A stretch of DNA of 56,328 nt, taken from Streptomyces lincolnensis. Lineage in GTDB: Bacteria > Actinomycetota > Actinomycetes > Streptomycetales > Streptomycetaceae. The notes under the pieces were generated by a model that saw nothing but the letters and a program-made list of their open reading frames with translations, was not told the DNA's origin and searched no databases. Below are positions 33,896 through 43,109 of the stretch, one piece after another. The translations under genes were made by a program, and so were the position numbers. The stretch is taken from assembly GCF_021173675.1 (NCBI RefSeq), contig NZ_JAIHON010000017.1, positions 1-56,328 of the forward strand. The letters run 5' to 3'. Every line of letters begins with the position of its first letter. The stretch's first letter is position 1.

Positions 33896-34387
33896 GTGCT
33901 GCTGCCGACGGACATGGACAGACTGATCTCCGAGTGGCTCGCGCGAGCACATCCGGTGCCGGAGCAGGTTCTGGCGGACTGGTCGAGCCAGGGCGTAGCG
34001 CTGCTGCCTCTCGGCGAGTTGTTCGCCGCGGTTCGGCTGTCCGGTGCACTCGTGCACGCGGCGACCGGCAGCGAACAACCCAGTCAGGTGGCCGCGATCC
34101 TCAAGGAACGGCTGCGAGGACCCGTCATCCACGATCCGCGCAGCACCAACCAGACGTACTACCCGCTCATCCAGTGGCATGCCGGCTTGGTGTGGGACTA
34201 CAACCGCAGCGCACCGTGCCTGCGGGACGACACGTATCTGGGCGTGCCACGGCTCGACCGCCGAGAACCGCCGGGTGCGTACTGGGCTGTCCCGCCTTGC
34301 TACGACGGCAACTTGTGTAAGCCACAGGCGGTACGGGACCTGATCGATGCCGGGCACCGGCAGCTCATCCAGCAGCTGTCAGTGTGA
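33896..34387 (+). CDS. Hypothetical protein, 163 aa
   Basis: I do not recognise the family. The GTG start has GGGAG five bases upstream. The product is soluble, helix-rich at the N-terminus (DMDRLISEWLARAHPV) with a mixed centre (RGPVIHDPRSTNQTYYPLIQ and WHAGLVWDYNRSAPCL). It is divergent from the HTH/TPR regulator. The stop is overlapped by the GTG of a tiny DUF397-like gene (GTGA). The clean frame and third-position bias support a real gene. Confidence 0.7.
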   Translation: MLLPTDMDRLISEWLARAHPVPEQVLADWSSQGVALLPLGELFAAVRLSGALVHAATGSEQPSQVAAILKERLRGPVIHDPRSTNQTYYPLIQWHAGLVWDYNRSAPCLRDDTYLGVPRLDRREPPGAYWAVPPCYDGNLCKPQAVRDLIDAGHRQLIQQLSV

Positions 34388-34533
34388 GTGCTCTCGCCGA
34401 GTGTGCGTTGACCGCCGACGAAGTGCTCATGCGCGACTCCAAGTGCGAGACAAGTCCCGTCGCAACTCTCGGTAGCGGCGCACGGCGCGCCTTCTTGGCT
34501 GATGCCCTGGAGCCCCGACGTTTGGTGCACTGA
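34384..34533 (+). CDS. Very short DUF397-like protein (49 aa)
   Basis: GTG 34384 overlaps the preceding stop (GTGA). The peptide contains the DUF397 C-terminal signature: ECALTADEVLMRDSK followed by SPVATLGSGARRAFL. It lacks the usual N-terminal WFKSSYS segment. It is therefore either a minimal DUF397 variant or the remnant of a longer gene fused behind its neighbour. No paired XRE gene is adjacent; the nearest complete pair is at 30.9-31.9 kb. Confidence 0.55.
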   Translation: MSALAECALTADEVLMRDSKCETSPVATLGSGARRAFLADALEPRRLVH

Positions 34534-34648
34534 CGGGAAGTTTTCCGCCGCGGCCCCCATCCCGCTGTAGGGCACTCCTCATAGAACACCAACCAGCAAG
34601 GAGCTGACGATCCTGAGCGCACAGTACGAGGAGACGCCCAGACCTGGG

Positions 34649-34915
34649 GTGCTGCCGTTGAAGATGAAGACCATCGGCGACATACGAGCCGCTCTCCGGT
34701 CCGGACATGCCTTTCCGGGCGACCGGGAGTCCTTCGAAGCAGATCTCCAGCGTGCACTGGAGACGTCGTCGGAAACGGACCTCAACGCCGTCGCCGCAGT
34801 GATCGTCGACTACCGGGGGCGGATCCGCCTCTACCAGGATCCCGACTTCGAGATCGCCGTGCAGGAGGGCATCGACCTCACGGCGCGATTGAAGCAGGAG
34901 GAACAGGGCCGGTGA
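34649..34915 (+). CDS. DUF6247-like small protein
   Basis: The 88-residue acidic protein has the pattern MKTIGDIRAAL, FEADLQRALETSSETDL, VAAVIVDYRGRIRLYQDPDFE that I associate with DUF6247 (memory). The annotated GTG 34649 has no good ribosome-binding site. The same frame extends upstream as LSAQYEETPRPGV to a CTG at 34613 that sits nine bases after AAGGAG. The native start may therefore be that CTG, or may have been mutated. Such proteins often precede a small partner gene, which is broken here. Function is unknown; a toxin-antitoxin-like role is possible but unproven. Confidence 0.6.
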   Translation: MLPLKMKTIGDIRAALRSGHAFPGDRESFEADLQRALETSSETDLNAVAAVIVDYRGRIRLYQDPDFEIAVQEGIDLTARLKQEEQGR

Positions 34916-35135
34916 ACGGCGTGATCTCGACCGTGCCAGTGCGGGTGACACCGCCGCCATCCGCCGCACCCTCCCGCGCACGAGTGCCGGCTGGCTCACC
35001 ACGCTGCCCACCAAGACCGGGTCTCCGAACGCCGCCGCCCTCCACGCCCGCTGCCTCCACTCACTGAAGCACCACCACGAACAGCAGCAACGTGAGCGCG
35101 ACGCCGTCGATCTCCTCGGCCGCGCGCGCCCTTGA
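34912..35135 (+). pseudogene. Frameshifted small gene coupled to the DUF6247-like gene
   Basis: AGGAGG and a GTG at 34912 overlapping the upstream stop (GTGA) mark a coupled start. However, the frame with strong coding bias is two bases off: from 34914 to the TGA ending at 35135 it reads ERRDLDRASAGDTAAIRR ... HEQQQRERDAVDLLGRARP. That frame is closed upstream at 34890 and contains no ATG, GTG or TTG. A one-base indel just after the GTG explains both facts. The product would be a ~74-residue basic helical protein of unknown function. Confidence 0.5.
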
Positions 35136-35153
35136 CCGCCCCTGAGACCTGAT

Positions 35154-35196
35154 GGCAACGGCGGCAGACACCAAGGTGGTGTCTGCCGCCGTTGCC
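35154..35196 (+). terminator. Strong hairpin terminator
   Basis: A perfect 19-bp inverted repeat, GGCAACGGCGGCAGACACC with its complement at 35178-35196, has a 5-base loop (aaggt). It lies just after the small-gene operon. Confidence 0.85.
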
Positions 35197-35310
35197 GTCA
35201 ACTATTGCCGTCACGGTGCTCTGAAGCCCCACCGAAGCACACCTGATGGAGCCTCACATTGAGGCCAGTGCAAACCATGACAGAGAAGCACACCTGGACG
35301 CCCTGCCAGC

Positions 35311-35730
35311 TCAAGCCTCGCAGTCAGCTTTCGCGCGAGCGAGGATGGCAGTAGCCTCACGAACAGCACTGATGAGCGCGCGCTTCTCCTGGTTGACCTG
35401 CGATATCTTCCCTCCCGCCGAGCCGTATGCCCTTTCATAATTGACCCAGGATTCATAAGCGATTCGCAGCCCCTCCGAACTGGCCCGACCGACAGCAAAC
35501 TTCTGACCGAGCGTCAGAGGGGGTTCACGATGCCCCATCCACAACTCAATTCGGACTTTGGCGGAAACAAACTCCGCAACAACCTCGATCACGTCGTTGC
35601 CGATCATGTTGCTGCCCATCATCTGAACAGCAAGATTGATCGCTGCAGAAGCCGTGGGGCCCCGCAACCGCTCGGGCGCTTCCCAGTTCGGGGGCTGGTC
35701 TTTGAGTGACTCCCAACCATCAGCTGCCAC
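35311..35730 (-). CDS. Putative immunity protein for the RHS toxin
   Basis: This 139-residue soluble, largely helical protein has no recognised domain (EVVAEFVSAKVRIELWMGH, EGLRIAYESWVNYERAYG, RALISAVREATAILARAK). GTG 35730 lies 2 bp beyond the toxin stop with AGAGGAG inside the toxin's last codons; an in-frame TTG at 35772 would overlap the toxin by 40 bp. A gene placed immediately after a polymorphic toxin and sharing its low G+C is normally the cognate immunity protein. Specific neutralisation of the toxin tip is inference from position. Confidence 0.7.
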   Translation of the reverse strand: MAADGWESLKDQPPNWEAPERLRGPTASAAINLAVQMMGSNMIGNDVIEVVAEFVSAKVRIELWMGHREPPLTLGQKFAVGRASSEGLRIAYESWVNYERAYGSAGGKISQVNQEKRALISAVREATAILARAKADCEA

Positions 35731-35732
35731 GA

Positions 35733-38700
35733 CTAGAGTCTCCTCTGCGGATGGGAAGAATTGAGTAGCCAACCGGCGATATTCTGAGAGTCATTGGCCG
35801 GCACGTCAACTCCACCAGCCCTCAAGATTCTCGCGCAATAGGTCACACAGTTGTTTGTATCGTTGTCATGCGGACCGAGATTTACATCCTCCATAGCGTA
35901 CTGAGCTCGCTGCGCATTTCTTGCGTTGGGAAGCGGGACCCTGACAACAATCGTGCCAGGCGAGTGGGGTCGAGTGCGGACACCAGGAACCGAATTCGAT
36001 CCCGGCTGCGAACCTGCCTCGGTGTGCATCGTCGTGTCTCCATGCGTAACCGAGACGGACGCGTGTCCCTCGACATCGTCGAAGTAGACATCCGCATACC
36101 CATCGTTGCAGTTGTGAACAAGTACCGGTGTGGCCCCCGCCAGCACATAGTACGTGTGGTAATCGCTGACAGTGAGGTTGTGAACAGTGGCCCGCTCGGT
36201 CCGGCGCTCGATGGTCGTGATCTGAACACGCGTGCCCGTGCCCGTCTGAAGCCACTGCCCCGCCCTCAGATCCGTCGCATCGATCCAGTCCGCGAGTTCG
36301 GGGACCCAGAAGGGGTGGCCGTCCGTGGCGGTGACCGTGGATGTCTTCGTGCCCTTGGTGCCGTCGACGTCGACGGTGAGCTTGACGAGGTTCTTGGCGC
36401 CCTTGCCCTTGATGGTGGCGTCGACCGTCTTGGCCTTGGTCTTGCCGGTCTTGGGGTCGGTGGCCTGGACCTTGTCGCCGGGCTTCAGGTCCTTGATGGC
36501 CTTGGCGGTGCCGTCGGCGAGGAGGACCTTGGTCTCGGGGGTGAAGCTGTTGCTGATGGGGCAGGAGGCTCCGCCTCCGCCGCCGTCCCCACCTCCGCCG
36601 CCGCCTCCGCTGTCAGCCTTCTTCGCCGCCTCCGCCGCAGCCTCGTCCGCCTTCTTCGCAGCCTTCGCCGCGTCGGCCTTCTTCTTCCAGGACGCCATGT
36701 CCTCGGCGTACTTGGCCATGGCGGCGGCGTCCTGGTCGGCGCGGCGCATGGTGCCGATGGCCCAACGGACCTCGTCTTCCCACTTGTTGTAGGCGCTCCA
36801 TGCCCGGTCGAGTGCCTTGACGATCCGCTTCGCCTTGCCGGCCCACGGCACCGCCGCTTCCAGCGCGAGCATCGCGCAGGTGCCCAGGTCGCCGCCGATG
36901 CAGGAGACGACGTCGTTGTAGCCGCTGGCGTCCTTGAGGACTTCCATGGCGATGCGTTTGACGGCGTCCATCTTGCTCTGCTGTTTCAGCAGGCGGGCCC
37001 GCTCGACGTCCTCCTGACTCACTGTGGGAACGGGCTTGGCGGGGGCCGGAGGTACAGCACCTCCGCCGCTGTCGCTGCCGTCCGAGTACCCCTTGTCGCC
37101 GCCACCGCCGCCTCCGGAGGAGCCGCCGCCGACCGGGACCCGCGTCCGGCAGGCCTCGTCCGCGCAGAACGCGCGCCCCGTCGGGTCGGAGAACGTCACC
37201 GGACTGTTGTTGCCGTAGGCGTAGGGGTTCATCGTCTGCGACTCGGCCGTGTCCATCTGCGGGTCGACCGAGATGAAGCGGCCCAGTGAGGGGTCGTACT
37301 CGCGTGCCCCGAGGTGGGTGAGCCCGGTGGACTCGTCCATCGTGCCGCCGAGGTAGCCCCTCTCCCCGGGCCAGGTCGAGGGCTTGGCGCCACGTTCCTC
37401 GCCGAACGGCGTGAACTTCCGTCGGGTCACCGACTTGCTCGCGGCATCCACCGATGTCGTGGCGGTGCCGTTGCGGTCGGGGAGGAGGTACGAGGTGGTG
37501 ATCTTGCCGCCCTCGGCGGTGCGGACCATCGTCGGGCCGGCCGGGTGCGTGTAGTAGCGGGTGCCCTTGGCGACGGCTCCGTCCTTGCCGAGCTTGATCT
37601 CGGTGCCAGGCAGGTAGAGCGTCGTACCCGAGGGGTCACGGCGGATCAGGCGGTTGCCGCCCGCGTCGTACACGTACGACGTCTTCTCGCTCCCCTTCTC
37701 CACCTGCTCGAGATGTCCCTCGACGTCCCAGCTCAGGATCTGCGGGGTGGGGTCGACCTCGGGGCCGGTGCCCGGGGCGGCCGTGTTGTCGACGGTGCGC
37801 TTGGTGGTGTTGCCCGCGCCGTCGTACTCGAAGGTGTCCTTCCGCTCGCCCTGCGGCCCCTTGGTGAGGACACTCTCCAGCCGGCTGCCGGTGGACAGGC
37901 CCTTGGCGTAGGTGTAGGCGCTGGTGATGTCCTTCGCCGTGTTGCCGCCCGGGTCGTGCCGGACCTCGGTCTGCCGGTTGCCGACCGCGTCGAAGGTGTA
38001 CGAATGCCAGTACGGGTCCGGCCCGCCCACCTTCGGCCCGGCGCTCACGCCCGGAGTCGGCTTGGCCGCGCAGTCGTCCGTCGCCGTCCAGGCGTCGGTC
38101 ATCCGGCGCTGGTAGTCGTAGGCGAAGCACTGGGTGTCGGTGGTGGCGGGCGTGGGGTTCGCCCCCTGCGCGTCCGTGATCTTCAGGACGTTGCCGACCT
38201 GGTCGTACGCCGTGCGGGTGTCGCTGATCCGCGTGGTGACGACTGCGTCTCCGACTGTCGACTCCTGGTCGTGGACGGTCCGGGTCGGTCTGCGGGTCTG
38301 CTCGTCGAACTCGTGGGTGCTGAGGAGTTGTTGGGCGAAGGTGCCGATGTGCGTGCGGAGGACGTCGCCCAGCGGCGTGTAGTTCGTGGTGGAGACGAAT
38401 GTCTTGCCCGCGACCGACATACCGGTGACCTGATCGAAGCCGTGGTAGCCGAAGGCGACCCGTTCAGAGGGAAGGCCTCCAGCCGCGGGGTGAGTGACGG
38501 TCTGTGGCAGGCCGACGGTCGTGGTGTACGTGTTGGTGTACGTGTAGTCCCCGGCCAGTTTGCCCTCGGACGCGGGGATCGTGATCTTCGAGCCCCGTGG
38601 ACGGTACTCGGCGTCGTACCCCGTCACCGCCTGCGTGTACGCGTTGCCGTCCACGTACCGGGTCGACGCGACCGGCAAACCGAGTCCGCCCGGCAGCGTG

Positions 38701-41700
38701 TCGTAGGTCTGCTCGGTGAGCTTTGTGCCCGTGGCCACCGAGCCTTCGTGTGTCGCCTTCGGTCGGCCGATTTCGTCGTAGGCGAAGGCGATCTTCCTGC
38801 GTGGAGTGCGGCCGTCGGAGACCGACTCGACGCGGTCGCCCTTGTCGTAGGTGACGGTTGTCGTGCCCTTGTCCGGGTCGCGCGTCTCGTGCAACCGACC
38901 GCGGAGGTCGTACTTGTACGACCAGACGTTGCCCGCCTGGTCGGTCACCGACTCCAGGCGGCCATGGGCGTTGTACTTGTAGGCGGTCCTGTCGAAGGCG
39001 GTGCCGGTCGGGCTGTCGCCCTTGAACTGCTGGAGCTGCGTCTTGCGGCCCTTGGCGTCGAGGAGTGACTTGGTCGGGGTGTCGCCGCGCGGCGGGTCGA
39101 CGGCAACCCAGTCACCGCCGTACGAGGTCGTGGTACGCCATGTCTCCACGCCGAACTTCCGGGCGATGGTGGCGACCGGGCGCCCCATCCCGTCGAACTC
39201 GGTGCGGGTCGAGGACGGCACCTTGTTGTCGTCGGACGCCCAGAGCTGGGGTTCGGGCTCCTTGTCGTTGAAGTAGGCGCCGTTCTCCTTCCACACCAGT
39301 CCGCGGCTGTCGTAGAAGGTGTCGGTGATGGCCCGGCCGCTGTCGATCGCCTCCTGCTGGGTCTGGCGCAGGCGCAGCAGTCCGTCGTAGATGTCGTGGC
39401 TGACGCGGTAGTCGCCGCGCTCCAGCAGCTTCTTGTTGGTGATCACGACGGGGCCGTCGGGTCGTACGTCGTAGCTGAACTCGGCGTCCGGGATCTGCGT
39501 GGTCGGATTCCGGTCGGGCGACCACACCTTCGTGAGGCGGCCGAGCGCGTCGTACTCCATGACGTTGCGGCGCTCGTTGGCGTCCTCCTGGGCGAGCACC
39601 AGGCCGCGGCCCGGGTCGATCTCCGTGGCGCTGGCGTGGCCGAGGGCGTTGGTGGTGACGACCTTGGTGGCGACGGAGCCGGAGGGCGGGGTGTACTGGG
39701 TTTTCGTCGTCTTGCCGTAGATGTCGGTGGCCGAGGTGGGGCGACCGTACGTGTCGACGGTCGTGGTGCCGGTCAGCGAGTAGACGGGTTTTCCGTCGGT
39801 GTACGCGGACAGCGACTCGGCTCTGTCGACGTTGCCCTTGGCGTCGTAGTGCAGCCGCTTGTCGTCGATGACGTCGTCCGGGCGCTTGACGTCGGTGGCG
39901 TCACAGGCCTTGGCGGTGGTCTCGATCCGGGTCTGGAGGGCGATGATCCACTGCTTGGTGTCCTCCAGGTACTCGTACCTGACGCACGAGTTGTCGTCCG
40001 TCCTGCTCAGGTCACCGTGGTCGGTGGTGTGCTGGATCAGGCCGCGTTCGTCGAACTTGTGCTGCACCTTGGTGCGCCGTTGCTCGCGGTCCCCCGACAG
40101 GATGGTGCGTGAGGCGACTTCGGTCGTCCCCTGCACCCACGCCTCCAGGGGCGAGGCGCCCTCTCGTTTGCGGGTCGCGGTGGGACCGTGCCGCCAGGGT
40201 GTGTAGAGGGTCGCGGACTGAAGGGCGCCGTCTTCGCCGTTGTAGTAGAGGGTCTCGCGAAGCTGGCCCGCGAACTCCTCGTGGTCGAGGGCCTTTCCGC
40301 CCTCGCTGTCCACGATCGTCGCGGAACGGCGGCCTCCGGGTTCGCCAGGCTGCTTGTCACCGTCCATGCCGCGGAAGTACCGGTTCTCGACCAGGGAGCG
40401 CTTTTCGGGGGCGGAGCCGACGAGGGTTCGTACGCGTTCGTAGCCTCGCCACTGGGACCAGGTGCGGACCTTGTCGCTGACGTTCTCGCTCTCGTCGTCG
40501 TACGCCCAGGCCGGTGTGCCGACGTATTCGTATCTCGTCCTCTTGGTCGGCGAGATGTTCCTGGCGTCCTCCTCCCGTATCTCCTCCACCCGGTGCTTGT
40601 GGAACCAGTCGGTCTTGTAGACCTTCTTCCGGCCGGTGGGATCGGTGGGATCCGGGGTCTCCAGTACGACGGGGTAGCAGCGCAGGGTGTTGGACTCGGG
40701 CGCGGAGGGGAGTTTCTTCGGCGCCTTGGCACTGCACTCGGGCTCGGCGTACTCGACGGCGATCCGGGCCCCGGTCTCGGTCGTGATGACCTCGACGCGC
40801 CAGCGGAGGTACGGCGGGTTGCCGTCGGCGTTGTTGTCGACGCGGTTGGGCAGTTGCTTGCCCTTGAAGGTGACCGGCGGCAGGGAGATCGGGGTGCCGT
40901 TCTTGCCGGTGTGCCGGATCTGGGAGAGCCACAGCGGGTACTCGCCGTTCACGCCCCCGTCTCCGGTGGAGGGGAAGTCCTGGGTCAGGGTCCAGCTGTC
41001 CACGGGCTCCGGCTTGCCGTCCTTGAGGACCCAGGTGTGCACGCCGGTCAGCAGCTTGCGCGTGAAGAAGGCGGGCGCGTAACGGTCCTTGCACTCCTTG
41101 CCCGCGTCACAGAGCTGGTCGGCCGGCACGTCGGGCCAGTTGCGGGCGACCTCCGGTGTGGCCTCGTCGGTGAGCTTGTCCTCCTCGCACTTGAAGGCGG
41201 TGGTCTTCAGGCAGCGCTCGCCGATGCCGAAGGTGACCTGTGCGGGCGCGGGTGCGAAGGGGTTCTCCTCCCGCAGCCCGTAGGAGATCTTCTTCAGCCA
41301 GCCGCCGCGGTCATAGGGGCGGCTGGTCGACTTGCCGTCCTCCTGGACGTTGGAGCCGTAGTGGTTGCGCTCTTTGGTGTACCAGTACGTCATCACGTTG
41401 CCGCGCGGGTCCACGACGTAGTCGAGGTTCCAGCGCCAGGCCTGGTCGCAGACGGCTTCGGCGTAGGCGGCCTTGTAGCAGGGCTCACCAGGGTGATTGC
41501 CGTAGACCGGCACGTTCCAGGTGGAGTTGGTGATGGTCCTCTGGTCCGGGTCGGCGGTGTCCCACCCGGGGAGCCGGTGACGCCCGAAGTGGTACTGCAC
41601 GCCCTTGGCGTCGGTGACGACCCAGTACTCGGTCTCCTTGTCGCCGTTGCCGATCGCCCCGGTCTTCAGCTCCACGCGGGAGCCGTCGTCCGCGGCGGGC

Positions 41701-42869
41701 CGCCACGTCTTGTCCTTGTCGGACAGGACCAGCTGGGTGGACGAGCCGTTCAGCGACATGGTGACCACGGGCGGGCCCTGGCACAGGTCACCGGTGGGGT
41801 TCTTCGGGTTGTTGTAGCCAGAACCCTCTTTGCGGTCCTCGGCGCACGGGAGGTACGTCCGCTCGATGAAGTTGGAACCGAGGTCCCAGCCGTCGCCGAC
41901 CCAGGATGCCTGCTGGGAGGTGGCGGATGTGCGTCCGTCGACGCTTGCCGAGGAGTAGCTGAGCGCGAGGCTCGGACCGGGCCCGCCGAGCGAGGCGGGG
42001 ATGTCCATGGGGTACGACCAGCTGAAGTCGCCGGAGGCTCCGCCGCCCTGCCAGGCACCTGAGGGGCTGAGGGACGTGGCGCGGTAGTCGCCGTTGGTGC
42101 CCTGGGCTCCCGCGGCCGCGGCGAGGACCATGGCGGGCGCCGCGGTAGTACGCGACGAGCGCGCGGCCACCGGGGGGACGACGGTGGCGGTCAGCGTGTC
42201 GGTCGCCGCGTTGTTGCGGGTGGTCACCGGGGTGCGCTTCTGGCACTCGGGCTTCCCGGGAGTGGTGAGCACGCATTCGGGCAGCGCCACGAAGGTGAGC
42301 CGGGAGCCCCAGTCACCGCCGTAGGCGTTGCGGAAGCGGCGGTAGTCCAGGTCGACGGTGAGGGGAGTGGTCGCGGGAGTGTCCGCGGTGGCGGAGTCGG
42401 CTCGCCGGACCTTCAGCAGCAGGCCGTCTATGCCTGCCTTCGAGGCGAGGGAACGATCCTTCACTTCGACCTCGACCTCGGCCCGCGCGATGCCCGTGGC
42501 CCTCTTTCCCGCTCCGGCGGTGAGGCGAACAGGGAGGGATCCGGCCTGGACACGCGCGCCCGCATTCAGGGTCACCGAAGCCGCACCGGGTTTCGGCCAG
42601 GTGAGGGCGGGATTCCCCTTCCAGGAACGCTTGGCCCCGGAAAGAAGCGAGGAACCGCGGGCTTGGCCATTCTCGCTGAGCTTGGCCGGTTTACCAGGGA
42701 CATTGGTCAACCGCTGCAACTCCGGCAGCTTTCCGCCGACCGCCGCCTCAGCAGCGGGAAGGGCTGGAAGACCGGTGACCAATAGCGCCGGGATGAGAGA
42801 TGGAATCAGCCATCTCAGCGCCTTCCGCGCCTGTCTGCGGACATGAATCGGCCCCCCACGTAAACGCAT
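35733..42869 (-). CDS. Secreted RHS-repeat polymorphic toxin with HINT domain and C-terminal toxin tip
   Basis: This 2378-aa exported protein has a signal peptide ending at AAEAA near residue 45. A long N-terminal module of actinobacterial RHS proteins (SGDFSWSYPMDIPASLGG) leads to a shell of many YD/RHS repeats (YDALGRLTKVWSPDRN, YDLRGRLHETRDPDKG). The RHS core is GLTHLGAREYDPSLGRF ... NPYAYGNNSPVTF. A helical linker precedes a pretoxin HINT autoprotease (FTPETKVLLADGT ... HTYYVLAGATPVLVHNC). The final ~125 residues are the toxin: GHASVSV and DTNNCVTYCARILRAGG place His before Cys, as in permuted papain-like (NlpC/P60, LRAT-like) hydrolases. ATG 42869 has GGGGGAG upstream. It mediates contact-dependent competition by family inference. 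Confidence 0.9.
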   Translation of the reverse strand: MRLRGGPIHVRRQARKALRWLIPSLIPALLVTGLPALPAAEAAVGGKLPELQRLTNVPGKPAKLSENGQARGSSLLSGAKRSWKGNPALTWPKPGAASVTLNAGARVQAGSLPVRLTAGAGKRATGIARAEVEVEVKDRSLASKAGIDGLLLKVRRADSATADTPATTPLTVDLDYRRFRNAYGGDWGSRLTFVALPECVLTTPGKPECQKRTPVTTRNNAATDTLTATVVPPVAARSSRTTAAPAMVLAAAAGAQGTNGDYRATSLSPSGAWQGGGASGDFSWSYPMDIPASLGGPGPSLALSYSSASVDGRTSATSQQASWVGDGWDLGSNFIERTYLPCAEDRKEGSGYNNPKNPTGDLCQGPPVVTMSLNGSSTQLVLSDKDKTWRPAADDGSRVELKTGAIGNGDKETEYWVVTDAKGVQYHFGRHRLPGWDTADPDQRTITNSTWNVPVYGNHPGEPCYKAAYAEAVCDQAWRWNLDYVVDPRGNVMTYWYTKERNHYGSNVQEDGKSTSRPYDRGGWLKKISYGLREENPFAPAPAQVTFGIGERCLKTTAFKCEEDKLTDEATPEVARNWPDVPADQLCDAGKECKDRYAPAFFTRKLLTGVHTWVLKDGKPEPVDSWTLTQDFPSTGDGGVNGEYPLWLSQIRHTGKNGTPISLPPVTFKGKQLPNRVDNNADGNPPYLRWRVEVITTETGARIAVEYAEPECSAKAPKKLPSAPESNTLRCYPVVLETPDPTDPTGRKKVYKTDWFHKHRVEEIREEDARNISPTKRTRYEYVGTPAWAYDDESENVSDKVRTWSQWRGYERVRTLVGSAPEKRSLVENRYFRGMDGDKQPGEPGGRRSATIVDSEGGKALDHEEFAGQLRETLYYNGEDGALQSATLYTPWRHGPTATRKREGASPLEAWVQGTTEVASRTILSGDREQRRTKVQHKFDERGLIQHTTDHGDLSRTDDNSCVRYEYLEDTKQWIIALQTRIETTAKACDATDVKRPDDVIDDKRLHYDAKGNVDRAESLSAYTDGKPVYSLTGTTTVDTYGRPTSATDIYGKTTKTQYTPPSGSVATKVVTTNALGHASATEIDPGRGLVLAQEDANERRNVMEYDALGRLTKVWSPDRNPTTQIPDAEFSYDVRPDGPVVITNKKLLERGDYRVSHDIYDGLLRLRQTQQEAIDSGRAITDTFYDSRGLVWKENGAYFNDKEPEPQLWASDDNKVPSSTRTEFDGMGRPVATIARKFGVETWRTTTSYGGDWVAVDPPRGDTPTKSLLDAKGRKTQLQQFKGDSPTGTAFDRTAYKYNAHGRLESVTDQAGNVWSYKYDLRGRLHETRDPDKGTTTVTYDKGDRVESVSDGRTPRRKIAFAYDEIGRPKATHEGSVATGTKLTEQTYDTLPGGLGLPVASTRYVDGNAYTQAVTGYDAEYRPRGSKITIPASEGKLAGDYTYTNTYTTTVGLPQTVTHPAAGGLPSERVAFGYHGFDQVTGMSVAGKTFVSTTNYTPLGDVLRTHIGTFAQQLLSTHEFDEQTRRPTRTVHDQESTVGDAVVTTRISDTRTAYDQVGNVLKITDAQGANPTPATTDTQCFAYDYQRRMTDAWTATDDCAAKPTPGVSAGPKVGGPDPYWHSYTFDAVGNRQTEVRHDPGGNTAKDITSAYTYAKGLSTGSRLESVLTKGPQGERKDTFEYDGAGNTTKRTVDNTAAPGTGPEVDPTPQILSWDVEGHLEQVEKGSEKTSYVYDAGGNRLIRRDPSGTTLYLPGTEIKLGKDGAVAKGTRYYTHPAGPTMVRTAEGGKITTSYLLPDRNGTATTSVDAASKSVTRRKFTPFGEERGAKPSTWPGERGYLGGTMDESTGLTHLGAREYDPSLGRFISVDPQMDTAESQTMNPYAYGNNSPVTFSDPTGRAFCADEACRTRVPVGGGSSGGGGGGDKGYSDGSDSGGGAVPPAPAKPVPTVSQEDVERARLLKQQSKMDAVKRIAMEVLKDASGYNDVVSCIGGDLGTCAMLALEAAVPWAGKAKRIVKALDRAWSAYNKWEDEVRWAIGTMRRADQDAAAMAKYAEDMASWKKKADAAKAAKKADEAAAEAAKKADSGGGGGGGDGGGGGASCPISNSFTPETKVLLADGTAKAIKDLKPGDKVQATDPKTGKTKAKTVDATIKGKGAKNLVKLTVDVDGTKGTKTSTVTATDGHPFWVPELADWIDATDLRAGQWLQTGTGTRVQITTIERRTERATVHNLTVSDYHTYYVLAGATPVLVHNCNDGYADVYFDDVEGHASVSVTHGDTTMHTEAGSQPGSNSVPGVRTRPHSPGTIVVRVPLPNARNAQRAQYAMEDVNLGPHDNDTNNCVTYCARILRAGGVDVPANDSQNIAGWLLNSSHPQRRL

Positions 42870-42956
42870 GCCGGAAACTCCCCCACCTACAGCAATCCTG
42901 GTCGACTCCGGACCGTACACCGAAGCGTCACAGCATGTACACAGGATCGGCAGCGT

Positions 42957-42985
42957 AAAATACGGGCAAACAGATCAATTTACAA
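42957..42985 (-). promoter_or_regulatory. Candidate promoter of the RHS toxin gene
   Basis: On the minus strand TTGTAA and TATTTT are separated by exactly 17 bases, about 90 bp before the toxin start. This is in the A/T-rich 240-bp divergent gap shared with the FG-GAP/LGFP gene. No operator was recognised. Confidence 0.4.
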
Positions 42986-43109
42986 CATGTGACTAAAATC
43001 GTCGTCGCCGCTTTACTCATCGCGCAGGACACCGCAGCCTGCTAGAAATCAACGGGAGGGGTCGGACCAACCCTCGGACCAGACTTCGCGAACACAAGGG
43101 GGATTCTCC

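Noticed and set aside
24949..36120. Integrated prophage or conjugative element
   Set aside because: No integrase, excisionase, replication, FtsK-like or structural phage gene was found; the accessory content is defence, regulatory and toxin genes only.
36100..36560. Intein in the RHS protein
   Set aside because: The HINT fold is present, but it sits just before the C-terminal toxin with the usual pretoxin-HINT layout, and the host protein is not an essential enzyme. An autoproteolytic HINT is the simpler reading.
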